Below the pieces are notes generated by a model. The model was given only the letters and a program-made list of their open reading frames with translations. It searched no databases and was not told where the DNA came from. This document shows, piece after piece, positions 46,564-55,416 of a DNA stretch of 64,000 bases (its first letter is position 1; each line of letters opens with the position of its first letter). A program made the translations under genes and the position numbers. This DNA is from Devosia sp. (GTDB lineage: Bacteria; Pseudomonadota; Alphaproteobacteria; Rhizobiales; Devosiaceae). Location: the NCBI RefSeq assembly GCF_017307495.1, contig NZ_JAFKHE010000031.1, positions 21,397 to 85,396 of the forward strand, written 5' to 3'.

Positions 46564-47235
46564 CTAGATTCGATAACCAAGGCCCCGAACGCTCTTGATC
46601 GGGCCCTTTCCCTTGGGATGCCTGAGCGCGGCTCGGATCCGCTTCAAATGGACGTCGACATTACGGACATCCACATCCGCCGCCTTGCCCCAAACGGATT
46701 CGACGATCTCTTCTCTGCTGAAGATTTTGCCTTGCGAGGCCATCAGTAGGCGGAATATCGCGTATTCCGTCGGGGCTAAGTGGACCGGCTTGCTTTTACG
46801 AGTTACCCGCCGCGTTTCGTCGTCGATTACCACATCACCATAGGAGTAGATCGTTCCCAACGAAGCGGGGTTGATCGTCCTGAGGTTCTCTCGAACGCGA
46901 GCCACCAACACGGGGCCCGACACGGGAGGGGGTAGGTAGTCATCGGCTCCCGAAGCCAGCGCCTGCGCCCGTTCCCCAGTGCCGAGTTGCCGCCCTAGCG
47001 CGAGCAGTGGAACGTCATCAGGCAGGGCGCCACGCATCCATGCGCAGGCTTCTGCGAGATTTGGGAGTTCGATGACGCGCCCAACGACGACGACGTCCGG
47101 CTTCGCCCGATCCAGCTCGAATCGTGCTTCATCGCAATCGCGGGCCACACGCGTCTCATAGTCGGCGAACTCAAGAGCGCTCTGGAGTGAGGCCGAGTTC
47201 GTCGAACCATACTCGACAATTAGTGCTAACGGCAT
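46564..47235 (-). CDS. PhoB/OmpR-type regulator with a catalytically dead receiver
   Basis: A 223-residue protein with an N-terminal receiver-like domain (1-115) and an intact OmpR-type winged helix (about 130-223; LAPTEYAIFRLLMASQGKIFSREEIV, VRNVDVHLKRIR and KSVRGLGYRI). In the receiver, the phospho-acceptor aspartate is G52 (VVVVGRVIELP), the acidic pocket keeps E8 but has Y9, the switch Thr is G81 and the conserved Lys is P103 (DDYLPPPV). It cannot be phosphorylated in the normal way. I start at the ATG at 47235, matching PhoB; an ATG at 47265 is possible. It sits between phnC and pstS, divergent from pstS. Confidence 0.85.
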   Translation of the reverse strand: MPLALIVEYGSTNSASLQSALEFADYETRVARDCDEARFELDRAKPDVVVVGRVIELPNLAEACAWMRGALPDDVPLLALGRQLGTGERAQALASGADDYLPPPVSGPVLVARVRENLRTINPASLGTIYSYGDVVIDDETRRVTRKSKPVHLAPTEYAIFRLLMASQGKIFSREEIVESVWGKAADVDVRNVDVHLKRIRAALRHPKGKGPIKSVRGLGYRI

Positions 47236-47360
47236 TGGGATTTGCTCGAGAGCGTGGACGGGCATGCTGCTTGATGCACGGTTTCCATGACAGCCAAATG
47301 ACGCCGATCGATGCAATCCACATGCGTGGAAGCAATTTGCCCTTATATAGCAGATCTTTA

Positions 47361-47383
47361 CACTGTCACAAAAACGCATTCAT
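47361..47383 (+). promoter_or_regulatory. Possible Pho-box half-site before pstS
   Basis: CACTGTCACAAAAACGCATTCAT contains one good CTGTCAC half and a poor second half 11 bases on. The location, 110 bases before pstS and between it and the PhoB-like gene, is right for PhoB control, but the match is weak. Confidence 0.3.
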
Positions 47384-47491
47384 CCGGTTATAAAACTGCA
47401 ACATGCAGGCCATAGGTTCCGCCCTGTCCGACGGACTGTCAGCCAACCGGGCGTGTTGTCCGTCCACGATCTCAGCCCGAAGGGAACCGAA

Positions 47492-48499
47492 ATGAAAAAC
47501 ACCCGTCTCAGCCTGCTCACACTCTTGCTTGCAGGGATAGCCGTAACTGGCGCTCAGGCGCAGACCCCGATCGTTCTGGTGGACGGCTCCTCGACCGTCT
47601 TTCCGGTTTCGGAGGCAATGGCCGAAGAATTCCAGAACGCTCAAGGTGGCGCCATCCAGGTTACTGTTGGCAACTCCGGCACCGGCGGTGGCTTCAAGAA
47701 GTTCTGCCGCGGCGAAGTCGACGTGACCGGTGCTTCGCGGCCGATCACGAATGACGAGAAGGCGCTCTGCGCCGAGAGCGGCGTCGAGTTCATCGAGATG
47801 CCGATTGCCATCGATGCGCTGGCCAATGTTATCAATCCCGGCAACGAGTTCGCTTCTTGCATGACTGTGGAACAGCTGAAGAAGCTGTGGGAGCCAGCGG
47901 CGCAGGGGACCATCAACAACTGGAACCAGCTCGATCCGACCTGGCCTGACCAGAAGATCACGCTGTTCGGTGCTGGCACCGATTCTGGCACCTACGACTA
48001 CTACACCTTCGCCATCGTGGGTGAAGAGCACTCCAGCCGCGGCGATTTCACTGCGACGGAAGACGACAATATCACGGTTCAGGGTGTATCCGGTGACGTG
48101 AACGCCATCGGCTTCATGGGTCTCGCCTATGTCACCGAGAACGCGGACAAGCTCAAGACCGTCGCCATCAAGCAGGCCAATGGAGAGTGCGTGTCGCCCA
48201 GCGTTCAGACAGCTGCGGACGCGACCTATCAGCCGCTCACTCGCCCGCTCTTCTGGTACATCTCGAAGGGTGCTTCGGACGCCAAGCCAGAAGTGGCCAA
48301 GTTCATCGAATTTGCCTTCCAGGCCGAGACACAGGATGCGCTCGTCGCGGAAGTCGGCTATGTGCCGCTTCCGGCCGAAGCATCCGCGCTCGCTCTCGAG
48401 AAGTTCGAGGCCCGCCACACGGGTTCGGCTTTTGACGGTGGGTCGAAGGTCGGGGTGACCATCACCGATCTGGTCACCGCCGCGGGCGCTGGCAACTAA
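47492..48499 (+). CDS. pstS: Phosphate-binding protein PstS
   Basis: A 335-residue periplasmic protein with Sec signal ending AQAQ (about 24). The phosphate-contact loops are VDGSSTVFPVSEAMAEEF, GNSGTGGGFKKFC, TGASRPI and FGAGTDSGTYDYY. It delivers phosphate to PstCA. In arsenic islands, extra PstS copies have been found that favour phosphate over arsenate; selectivity here is not visible. A GAAGGGA site precedes the ATG at 47492. First gene of pstSCAB-phoU-phoB. Confidence 0.95.
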   Translation: MKNTRLSLLTLLLAGIAVTGAQAQTPIVLVDGSSTVFPVSEAMAEEFQNAQGGAIQVTVGNSGTGGGFKKFCRGEVDVTGASRPITNDEKALCAESGVEFIEMPIAIDALANVINPGNEFASCMTVEQLKKLWEPAAQGTINNWNQLDPTWPDQKITLFGAGTDSGTYDYYTFAIVGEEHSSRGDFTATEDDNITVQGVSGDVNAIGFMGLAYVTENADKLKTVAIKQANGECVSPSVQTAADATYQPLTRPLFWYISKGASDAKPEVAKFIEFAFQAETQDALVAEVGYVPLPAEASALALEKFEARHTGSAFDGGSKVGVTITDLVTAAGAGN

Positions 48500-48508
48500 G
48501 CTAGGCTT

Positions 48509-48543
48509 GGAAGATCGCGGTGGGTTGCCCACCGCGATCTTCC
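48509..48543 (+). terminator. Long stem-loop between pstS and pstC
   Basis: Perfect 16-bp stem (GGAAGATCGCGGTGGG / its complement) with a TTG loop, starting nine bases after the pstS stop. Only TT follows, so it more likely protects pstS mRNA and lowers expression of pstCAB than ends transcription fully. Confidence 0.75.
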
Positions 48544-48560
48544 TTACCGAGGACACAAGC

Positions 48561-49496
48561 ATGACCGACACTCTGCCAACCAGTCCATCCCGCTACACAC
48601 CTTCTGATTTCTTCTTGTCTCGGCGGCGATGGCTTTCTCGTGGCATGTCTGTCCTGCTATTTCTCGCCGCGGCGTTGTCGGTAGTCGTCACCACCAGCAT
48701 AGTCTACATTCTGGTGTCGGAGTCCTGGTCGTTCTTTGCGACCATACCGCTGTGGACGTTTCTGACCGACACGCAATGGACTCCAGTGTTTGCGGAGCCG
48801 CGCTACGGCATTCTCCCGCTGCTTACCGCGACACTATGGTCGGCGGGAATCGCCTTGGTGATTGCAATTCCACTGGGGACCATCCTGGCGGTCTACCTCA
48901 GTGAATACGCGCGTCCAGCAGTCCGCGAGACGATCAAGCCGATGCTGGAACTGCTCGTCGCAGTACCGACAGTGGTGTACGGCTACTTTGCGCTCTTGTT
49001 CCTGACGCCTCTCTTCAAGCAGTTTGTCCCGGGGCTCGCTGGCTTCAATCTGCTGGTTCCAGGGATTGTGCTTGGTATCATGACCCTGCCCTACATCGTG
49101 TCGATCAGCGAGGACGCAATGCGGGCCGTGCCCGGGGCACTTCGCGAAGGCGCATACGCTCTGGGTATGACGCGCTTCCAGACGGCTATGCGAGTAATCA
49201 TCCCTGGCGCTTTCTCGGGCATCACGGCGGCTTACGTGCTCGGGATGTCGCGCGCGGTCGGTGAGACGATGATCCTTGCCATTGCGGCAGGCCAGAACCC
49301 TAATCTTACGTCAGATCCCCGCGAGGGAGCGGCTACCATCACTGCGTATATCGTTCAGATGAGCATGGGCGATCTGCCGCACGGCTCGCTGGCCTACCAG
49401 ACGATATTTGCCGCAGGGCTGACCCTGTTCGTAATGACGCTGGTGTTCAACATCATTGGCTTCTTCCTGCGTCGACGCTTCCGCGAGGTTTACTAA
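48561..49496 (+). CDS. pstC: Phosphate ABC permease PstC
   Basis: A 311-residue inner-membrane permease with about six helices and the permease loop REGAYALGMTRFQTAMRVIIPGA (read in part). The N-terminal SESWSFF and VPTVVYGYFALLFLTP are PstC-typical. GAGGA precedes the ATG at 48561. The pstA ATG follows the stop codon directly with no gap. Confidence 0.94.
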   Translation: MTDTLPTSPSRYTPSDFFLSRRRWLSRGMSVLLFLAAALSVVVTTSIVYILVSESWSFFATIPLWTFLTDTQWTPVFAEPRYGILPLLTATLWSAGIALVIAIPLGTILAVYLSEYARPAVRETIKPMLELLVAVPTVVYGYFALLFLTPLFKQFVPGLAGFNLLVPGIVLGIMTLPYIVSISEDAMRAVPGALREGAYALGMTRFQTAMRVIIPGAFSGITAAYVLGMSRAVGETMILAIAAGQNPNLTSDPREGAATITAYIVQMSMGDLPHGSLAYQTIFAAGLTLFVMTLVFNIIGFFLRRRFREVY

Positions 49497-50441
49497 ATGG
49501 CCGCTCAGAATATAGCCGACGTGAAAGGCCGGACTGAAGAGCTCGCTTCAGTTGTTTCGGCAGCACGTCGCAAAGACTATATCTTTGCCATCATCGGTGT
49601 GCTCGTGCTGATCATCAGCATGGGTATGTTGGTCGCACTCCTTTACGACCTCTTTGTCGACGGTATCCCGCGGCTCAGTTGGGATTTTCTGACCAGTTTC
49701 CCCTCGCGCCGTCCCGCGAACGCGGGAATCCTGTCCGCCTGGGTGGGCACGTCCCTGGTAATGCTGGTGACGGCGTGCCTCGCCATACCGGTTGGGGTGA
49801 TGGCCGGCCTCTACCTTGAAGAATACGCACCGAAGAACTGGCTCACGGACATTATTGAGATCAACGTCAGCAACCTTGCCGGTGTGCCGTCGATCATCTA
49901 CGGCCTGCTTGCCTTGGGCTTGTTCGTGTACATCCTCGGCTTGGGGCGGACCGTCCTGGTTGCTGGCATGGTGCTCGCCCTGCTTATTCTTCCGGTCGTG
50001 ATCGTTGCGACTCGAGAAGCGGTACGGAGTATTCCGGTTGCATTGAAGGAAGGCGCTTACGGCATTGGTGCCGACAAGTGGCAGACGATGTGGCACTACA
50101 TCATTCCCGCTGCACGTCCTGGCATATTGACTGGGGCGATTGTCGGTCTGTCCCGCGCCATCGGTGAGACCGCCCCGGTTATCACAATCGGCGCTCTAAC
50201 CTTCATTGCCTTCCTCCCGCCGGCCCCAGTGCAGGGGACGCCGCCGTTCGTGAACTTTGATTGGTTGAGCGCTCCGTTCACTGTGATGCCCATTCAGATG
50301 TTCAATTGGATTTCGAGGCCTCAGGAGGCGTTTCACGTCAACGCCGCCGCCACGGGTGTCATCTTGTTGGCGATGAGCCTGATGATGAATGCCATCGCGA
50401 TCTGGATCCGCTACCGCCTGCGCCGGGCACACAAGTCCTGA
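49497..50441 (+). CDS. pstA: Phosphate ABC permease PstA
   Basis: A 314-residue permease, partner of PstC. PstA hallmarks include GIPRLSWDFLTSFPSRRP, NVSNLAGVPSIIYGLLALG and the loop LKEGAYGIGADKWQTMWHY. The start codon is immediately after the pstC stop, so it relies on translational re-initiation. Length is normal. Confidence 0.94.
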   Translation: MAAQNIADVKGRTEELASVVSAARRKDYIFAIIGVLVLIISMGMLVALLYDLFVDGIPRLSWDFLTSFPSRRPANAGILSAWVGTSLVMLVTACLAIPVGVMAGLYLEEYAPKNWLTDIIEINVSNLAGVPSIIYGLLALGLFVYILGLGRTVLVAGMVLALLILPVVIVATREAVRSIPVALKEGAYGIGADKWQTMWHYIIPAARPGILTGAIVGLSRAIGETAPVITIGALTFIAFLPPAPVQGTPPFVNFDWLSAPFTVMPIQMFNWISRPQEAFHVNAAATGVILLAMSLMMNAIAIWIRYRLRRAHKS

Positions 50442-50466
50442 ACAGCACCTCCGCTAGGAACACGCC

Positions 50467-51324
50467 ATGACTGACATAGCAGCAACAGCATCCGAGTTTG
50501 CCGCCCCAGAGGAAGCCGCAACGGTGTCGGCGCACACTGCCGACGCAAGCATCTCGATCCCGCATGCTCTTAGGGCGGAAGTTCGGAATCTATCGTTCTG
50601 GTACAAAGAATTTCAGGCACTGAAAGGTATTCAGCTCCCGATTGCCGATCGGAAAGTGACTGCATTGATCGGAGCGTCGGGTTGCGGGAAGAGTACGCTC
50701 TTGCGATGTTTCAACCGCATGCACGACCTTTATGCCGGCAATAGGTACGATGGCGAGATCGTACTTAAACCGGAAGGAGAGAATATCGTATCGCGCAGCG
50801 TCGACCCAATTCTCGTCCGTATGCGCGTTGGCATGGTCTTTCAAAAGCCCAATCCGTTTCCCAAGTCGATCTACGAAAATGTTGCCGCTGGGCTTCGCAT
50901 TAGAGGAATAAACAAGCGGTCGGCGCTCGACGAGCGCGTCGAACAGGTTCTGCGTCAGGCGGCGCTCTGGAATGAGGTCAAGGATCGCCTGGACTCATCG
51001 GCCTACGACCTGTCCGGCGGGCAGCAGCAACGACTCTGCATCGCGCGAACGCTTGCGCCTGAGCCCGAGCTCATCTTGCTCGACGAACCGACATCGGCAC
51101 TGGATCCTATTGCGACCGCAGTGATCGAAGAACTTGTCGATGAGTTGCGGAAGAATGTCACGATCATCATCGTCACTCACTCAATGCAACAGGCCGCACG
51201 TATTTCCGACTACTGCGCATTCATGCACTTGGGCCAACTGATCGAGTTTGGTGAAACAGAGCAAATGTTCACCAATCCTGGCAACGTGAAGACCCAGGAC
51301 TACATCACCGGACGCTTCGGCTGA
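50467..51324 (+). CDS. pstB: Phosphate ABC ATPase PstB
   Basis: A 285-residue ATPase: an extra N-terminal tail (about 1-35), Walker A GASGCGKST, the PstB-specific FNRMHDLYAGNRYDG, signature LSGGQQQRLCIARTLA and Walker B ILLDEPTSALDP. It energises PstSCA. Codon use here is less GC-biased than in phoU and phoB downstream, hinting at separate origins within the operon. Confidence 0.95.
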   Translation: MTDIAATASEFAAPEEAATVSAHTADASISIPHALRAEVRNLSFWYKEFQALKGIQLPIADRKVTALIGASGCGKSTLLRCFNRMHDLYAGNRYDGEIVLKPEGENIVSRSVDPILVRMRVGMVFQKPNPFPKSIYENVAAGLRIRGINKRSALDERVEQVLRQAALWNEVKDRLDSSAYDLSGGQQQRLCIARTLAPEPELILLDEPTSALDPIATAVIEELVDELRKNVTIIIVTHSMQQAARISDYCAFMHLGQLIEFGETEQMFTNPGNVKTQDYITGRFG

Positions 51325-51347
51325 CCGCGACAGGGACCTGAACCACC

Positions 51348-52046
51348 ATGGCCACGACGCTCAACGAGCATATCGTAACCTCATACGAGGACGAGCTCAC
51401 CAACCTCAACAAGATCATCTCCGAGATGGGCGGCATGGTCGAGCAGGCAATCACCGAGGGTGCCAGCGCGCTCCTCAAGCTCGATCACCAGCAGGCGCAG
51501 GACGTGCGCCAGTTCGACAAGCGCATCGACGAGATCCAGCAGCGCATTAATGACGCTGCCGTCTCCATTATCGCCCGTCGCCAGCCCATGGCCGCCGACC
51601 TCCGCATGGTGGTCACCGCCATCCAGGTCGCCAATGACCTCGAGCGCACCGGCGACATGGCCAAGCAGCTCGCCAAGCGCGCGCTGCAGATCGAAAGCCT
51701 CAACCTCGCTCCCAAGTTTTACAATGGCGTCAAGCACATGAAGGATCTCGTGGCCCGCCAGCTGCAGGCGGCGCTCGATGCGTACCTGACCCGCGACAGC
51801 AAGGCCGCCATCGATGTCTGCTCGCGCGACGACGAAGTCGACGCCATCTACAATTCGCTGTTCCGCGAACTCCTCACTTACATGATGGAAGATCCGCGCA
51901 ACATCACCCAGTGCACGCACCTGCTGTTCTGCGCCAAGAGCCTTGAGCGCGTCGGCGACCATGCGACCAACATCGCCGAAGCCGCCTACTACCTCGAGAC
52001 CGGCCGGCATCTTGGTGCCGACGAACAGCAGCGCCAGCCTCGCTAA
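51348..52046 (+). CDS. phoU: Phosphate-signalling regulator PhoU
   Basis: A 232-residue all-helical protein with two PhoU repeats, each with the metal-site motif ExxxD (for example FDKRIDEIQQRIND and RDDEVDAIYNSLFREL). It couples the Pst transporter to PhoR and dampens PhoB activation. High-GC codon use resembles the core chromosome. It starts 23 bases after pstB. Confidence 0.95.
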   Translation: MATTLNEHIVTSYEDELTNLNKIISEMGGMVEQAITEGASALLKLDHQQAQDVRQFDKRIDEIQQRINDAAVSIIARRQPMAADLRMVVTAIQVANDLERTGDMAKQLAKRALQIESLNLAPKFYNGVKHMKDLVARQLQAALDAYLTRDSKAAIDVCSRDDEVDAIYNSLFRELLTYMMEDPRNITQCTHLLFCAKSLERVGDHATNIAEAAYYLETGRHLGADEQQRQPR

Positions 52047-52074
52047 GGCTGGCCCACACCTAGGATAGACCACT

Positions 52075-52794
52075 ATGAGCGCCACCATCCTGATCGTCGA
52101 AGACGAAGACGATGTCGCCGTGCTGCTGCGCTATAACCTCGAAGCCGAGGGCTTCCGGGTTGCCACCGCTGCGTCGGGCGATGAGGCGGTGGAACGCATC
52201 CGTGACGGCGTGCCGGACCTCATCCTGCTCGACTGGATGCTGCCCGGCCTCTCCGGAATCGAACTCTGCCGTCGCTGGCGCGCCCGCGAGGAAACCGCCC
52301 GCACCCCGATCATCATGATCACTGCGCGCGGCGAGGAAGAAGAGCGTGTCCGGGGCCTTGCCACCGGTGCCGACGACTACGTGGTGAAGCCGTTCTCGAT
52401 CCCCGAGCTGCTCGCCCGCATCAATGCGCTGCTGCGCCGCTCCAGCCCGCAGCTCGTGACAGCCGTGCTGAAGGCCGGCGACCTTGAGCTCGATCGCACT
52501 TCGCATCGTGTCCGCCGCGGCAATCGCGAAGTGCACGTCGGGCCGACCGAGTATCGCCTGCTCGAATACCTGATGCGCCACCCGGGTCGCGTCTATTCGC
52601 GCGAGCAGTTGCTGGACGGCGTCTGGGGCAACGAAGTATATGTAGACGAGCGCACGGTAGATGTGCATGTCGGTCGCCTCCGCAAGGCCATCAATCGCGG
52701 TCGCGACACCGATCCTATCCGAACAGTACGCGGCGCCGGCTACGCTTTCGACGAACGCTTCGCAGCGGCCGCGGCAAATGTAGTCGCCGACTGA
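52075..52794 (+). CDS. phoB: Phosphate regulon response regulator PhoB
   Basis: A 239-residue OmpR-family regulator with a complete receiver: acidic pocket EDED (9-12), phospho-acceptor aspartate in ILLDWMLPG (about 53), Thr in MITARG and Lys in DYVVKPF, then the winged helix that reads Pho boxes. It contrasts with the dead paralogue upstream. Its sensor PhoR is not in the window. It probably controls the Pho-box promoter of the second phnDCEE operon. Confidence 0.94.
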   Translation: MSATILIVEDEDDVAVLLRYNLEAEGFRVATAASGDEAVERIRDGVPDLILLDWMLPGLSGIELCRRWRAREETARTPIIMITARGEEEERVRGLATGADDYVVKPFSIPELLARINALLRRSSPQLVTAVLKAGDLELDRTSHRVRRGNREVHVGPTEYRLLEYLMRHPGRVYSREQLLDGVWGNEVYVDERTVDVHVGRLRKAINRGRDTDPIRTVRGAGYAFDERFAAAAANVVAD

Positions 52795-53180
52795 TTGTCG
52801 TTGCCACGCATTTGCTTGACTTCTGGGCGACTTGATCCTGTCGATAGGGCGAGGGTTCGTCTGGCTTTGTTTCCTAGGCGGATGCCAGGCCGTCCCGCGA
52901 GTGCTGGGCCGGTTCAGGCCGAGCCGACAAAGCATCTGCCCACCGTTGAAATCGACAAACCAAGGTGACGGCGAATGAAGCCTGGTCCGCCGTTCGCGCC
53001 GCAACTCGCTAGACCTGATTCCGCGCACTAGTTCAGATCGGCGACGTGCATAGCGGCGGCCCTGAGATGTCTCGAGGGAGCGAAACGAAACACGTACAAG
53101 ATGCTTCCTTCAGGGACTCGTTGTCGCTCAGCACCTGCGAAGTGTACCTCAATTGAGTCGTGCGCATTCCCCCTGGCCGG

Positions 53181-53395
53181 TCAGATCGACTTCAGCCCAT
53201 TCCGCTCATCCACCTTGGCGGCCGTTTCCTTGCGTTCGCTGTAGTGCGCGGTAGCCGGATGCACTGCGATTTAGGATGGTGAACTTGACCAGTTCCTACG
53301 TCACGGCAACGACCCGGTCGTAGTAGGATGACTGCTTATGCGCCCCCCCTCGTCCTCGAACCCCTGTAACGCCTTGGCGGCAGAGGGGCGATGGC
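53181..53395 (-). pseudogene. Decayed 3' fragment of an arsH gene
   Basis: On the minus strand, bases 53395 to 53181 encode, with frameshifts and an internal stop, SAAKALQGFEDEG...YYDRVVAV...ELVKFT...ERKETAAKVDER.GLKSI, matching the last 70 or so residues of the intact ArsH at 38.8 kb (VAKAWQEFDDEGR...YYDRVVDVMEELVKF...SERKEAAAKLDER). It lies alone in the phoB-phnD gap. The rest of that gap (52795-53180) shows nothing recognisable. Confidence 0.85.
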
Positions 53396-53481
53396 AGTCA
53401 TCACCACACTTTTGCGGGTACCGTTCCGAGCTAGTCCACTTCACAGCATTGCGTCGCGGAATGACACGGCCATCAGACCGC

Positions 53482-53500
53482 ATGTCACTGAACTGTAACA
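53482..53500 (+). promoter_or_regulatory. Pho box of the phnDCEE operon
   Basis: ATGTCACTGAACTGTAACA contains two TGTMAC-type half-sites exactly 11 bases apart (TGTCAC and TGTAAC), the spacing of PhoB sites. Another CTGTCAC follows at 53515-53521. It lies about 70 bases before the phnD start, directly downstream of phoB. Confidence 0.7.
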
Positions 53501-53568
53501 ACAATGGAGATCGACTGTCACAATTGGTCGCTATCCAACCCCGGAGACACCCAAGTTGGAGATAACCC

Positions 53569-54522
53569 ATGGCTGCCAGAACGCTTCTCGCCTCGACCGC
53601 CCTCATCTGCCTCCTGTCGTCGCCGGCAATGGCAGAGTTCGCCCTCGACGCCCGCTACACCGATGCCGACGGCGACATGGTTGCCGATATCCCAACCGAT
53701 GCCGCGCAGCTTGTTGACCCTGAGACGCTGATCTTCGCTTACACTCCGGTGGAAGACCCCGCTGTGTACGCCGAAGTCTGGACCGACTTCCTGACCCACC
53801 TCGAGGCCGTCACCGGCAAGACCGTGCAGTTCTTCCCGGTCGACAGCAACGCCGCCCAGATCGAGGCCATGCGCGCCGGCCGCCTCCACGTCGCCGGTTT
53901 CAACACCGGCTCGAACCCACTCGCTATTGCCTGCGCGGGCTTCCGTCCCTTCGCCATGATGGCGGCAAAGGACGGAACCTATGGTTACGAGATGGAAATC
54001 ATCACCTATCCCGGGTCCGGCATCGAAAAGATCGAAGACATCAAGGGCCGCACCCTGGCTTTCTCGGCCGAAACTTCGAACTCGGGCTACAAGGCTCCGT
54101 CTGCCCTGCTCCAGGCCAACTACGGCATGGTCGCCGGCACCGACTACGAACCGGCATTCTCCGGCAAGCATGACAACACCATCCTGGGCGTTGCCAACAA
54201 GGACTATGACGCCGGCGCGGTCGCCAACTCGGTCATGGTGCGCATGATCGAACGCGACGTCATCCAGGCCGACCAGGTGGTGAGCATCTACAAGTCGCAA
54301 ACTTTCCCGACGACCGGCTACGGCACCGCGCACAACCTCAGCCCTGAGCTGCAGGCCAAGATTCAGGAAGCGTTCTTCAGCTTCCCGTGGGAAGGCTCGT
54401 CCCTCGCCGAAGAGTTCAACAAGTCGGGTGAAGAGCAGTTCATCCCGATCACCTTCAAGGACAACTGGACGGTGGTGCGCGAAATCGACGCCGCCATGGG
54501 CGTTTCCTACGCCTGTCAGTAA
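53569..54522 (+). CDS. phnD: PhnD/PtxB-type periplasmic binding protein of a second importer
   Basis: A 317-residue binding protein with a Sec signal (cut after MAEF, about 24). Family loops are FAYTPVEDPAVYAEVW, GRLHVAGFNTGSNPLAIA, FSAETSNSGYKAPSALL and YDAGAVANSVM. It differs strongly from the PhnD at 44.6 kb and from AioX, so this is an independent transporter. Family members bind phosphite, phosphonates or phosphate; choice cannot be made from sequence. A Pho box lies upstream. Confidence 0.88.
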   Translation: MAARTLLASTALICLLSSPAMAEFALDARYTDADGDMVADIPTDAAQLVDPETLIFAYTPVEDPAVYAEVWTDFLTHLEAVTGKTVQFFPVDSNAAQIEAMRAGRLHVAGFNTGSNPLAIACAGFRPFAMMAAKDGTYGYEMEIITYPGSGIEKIEDIKGRTLAFSAETSNSGYKAPSALLQANYGMVAGTDYEPAFSGKHDNTILGVANKDYDAGAVANSVMVRMIERDVIQADQVVSIYKSQTFPTTGYGTAHNLSPELQAKIQEAFFSFPWEGSSLAEEFNKSGEEQFIPITFKDNWTVVREIDAAMGVSYACQ

Positions 54523-54540
54523 GACATCGCGACACTTCAT

Positions 54541-54567
54541 CATGCGGGCAGCCCTGCTGCCCGCATG
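54541..54567 (+). terminator. Attenuating stem-loop after the second phnD
   Basis: Perfect 12-bp stem CATGCGGGCAGC / GCTGCCCGCATG with a CCT loop, followed by TGCTTTTG. It begins 18 bases after the stop and precedes phnC, favouring higher output of the binding protein. Confidence 0.7.
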
Positions 54568-54594
54568 TGCTTTTGACCAATCCGGGATTGCCCT

Positions 54595-55416
54595 ATGCTC
54601 GAACTGACGTCGCTCACCAAAGTCTACAAGACCGGCGACAAGGCGCTAAACGACGTCAGCTTCACTGTGCCCAAGGGGCAGATCGTCGGGCTTATCGGCC
54701 CTTCCGGCGCGGGAAAATCCACTCTCATCCGCTGCATCAACCGGCTGGTCGAACCGACTTCCGGGTCGATCAAGCTTGGTGGCCGCGAACTCACGCGCCT
54801 CAGCAGCGGCGAGTTGCGGGCCCAGCGCCGCCGCATCGGCATGATCTTTCAGGAATTCGCACTGGTCGAACGCCTGACCGTCATGGAGAACGTGCTCTCG
54901 GGGCGGCTCGGCTATGTCAGCTTCTGGCAGAGCCTGACGCGGCGCTTCCCGCCCGCCGATATCCAACGCGCCTATCGGTTGCTCGATCGCGTCGGCCTGA
55001 TGAGCCACGCGGACAAGCGCGCCGATGCGCTCTCGGGTGGTCAGCGCCAGCGCGTCGGCATCGCACGGGCCTTGGCGCAAGAGCCCGAGCTGCTGCTCGT
55101 CGATGAGCCCACTGCCAGCCTCGATCCCAAGACCAGCCGCCAGATCATGCGGCTGCTCGTCGAAATCTGCGCCGAGGACGGGCTGCCGGCCATCGTCAAC
55201 ATCCACGACGTGCCGCTGGCGCAGCAGTTCATGCAGCGCATCATCGGCCTGCAGTCAGGCAGGGTCGTCTTCGACGGCCCACCGGAGGCCCTCACCACCG
55301 AGGCGCTGACCACGATCTACGGCGCCGAGGACTGGAACGCCATGAAGAACGACGCTGCGGAAGACGTGGCGGCTGAGGCCGACGCCGTCCGCAGAATGGC
55401 TGCCATCAGCGCATGA
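54595..55416 (+). CDS. phnC: PhnC-type ABC ATPase of the second importer
   Basis: A 273-residue ATPase: Walker A GPSGAGKST, signature LSGGQRQRVGIARALA, Walker B LLLVDEP. The helix FWQSLTRRFPPADIQRA is PhnC-typical. Its stop overlaps the first permease start by four bases (ATGA). Confidence 0.92.
   Translation: MLELTSLTKVYKTGDKALNDVSFTVPKGQIVGLIGPSGAGKSTLIRCINRLVEPTSGSIKLGGRELTRLSSGELRAQRRRIGMIFQEFALVERLTVMENVLSGRLGYVSFWQSLTRRFPPADIQRAYRLLDRVGLMSHADKRADALSGGQRQRVGIARALAQEPELLLVDEPTASLDPKTSRQIMRLLVEICAEDGLPAIVNIHDVPLAQQFMQRIIGLQSGRVVFDGPPEALTTEALTTIYGAEDWNAMKNDAAEDVAAEADAVRRMAAISA

Noticed and set aside
53338..53565. Short plus-strand frame before the second phnD
   Set aside because: Lies over the arsH relic and the Pho box; no ribosome site or protein features.
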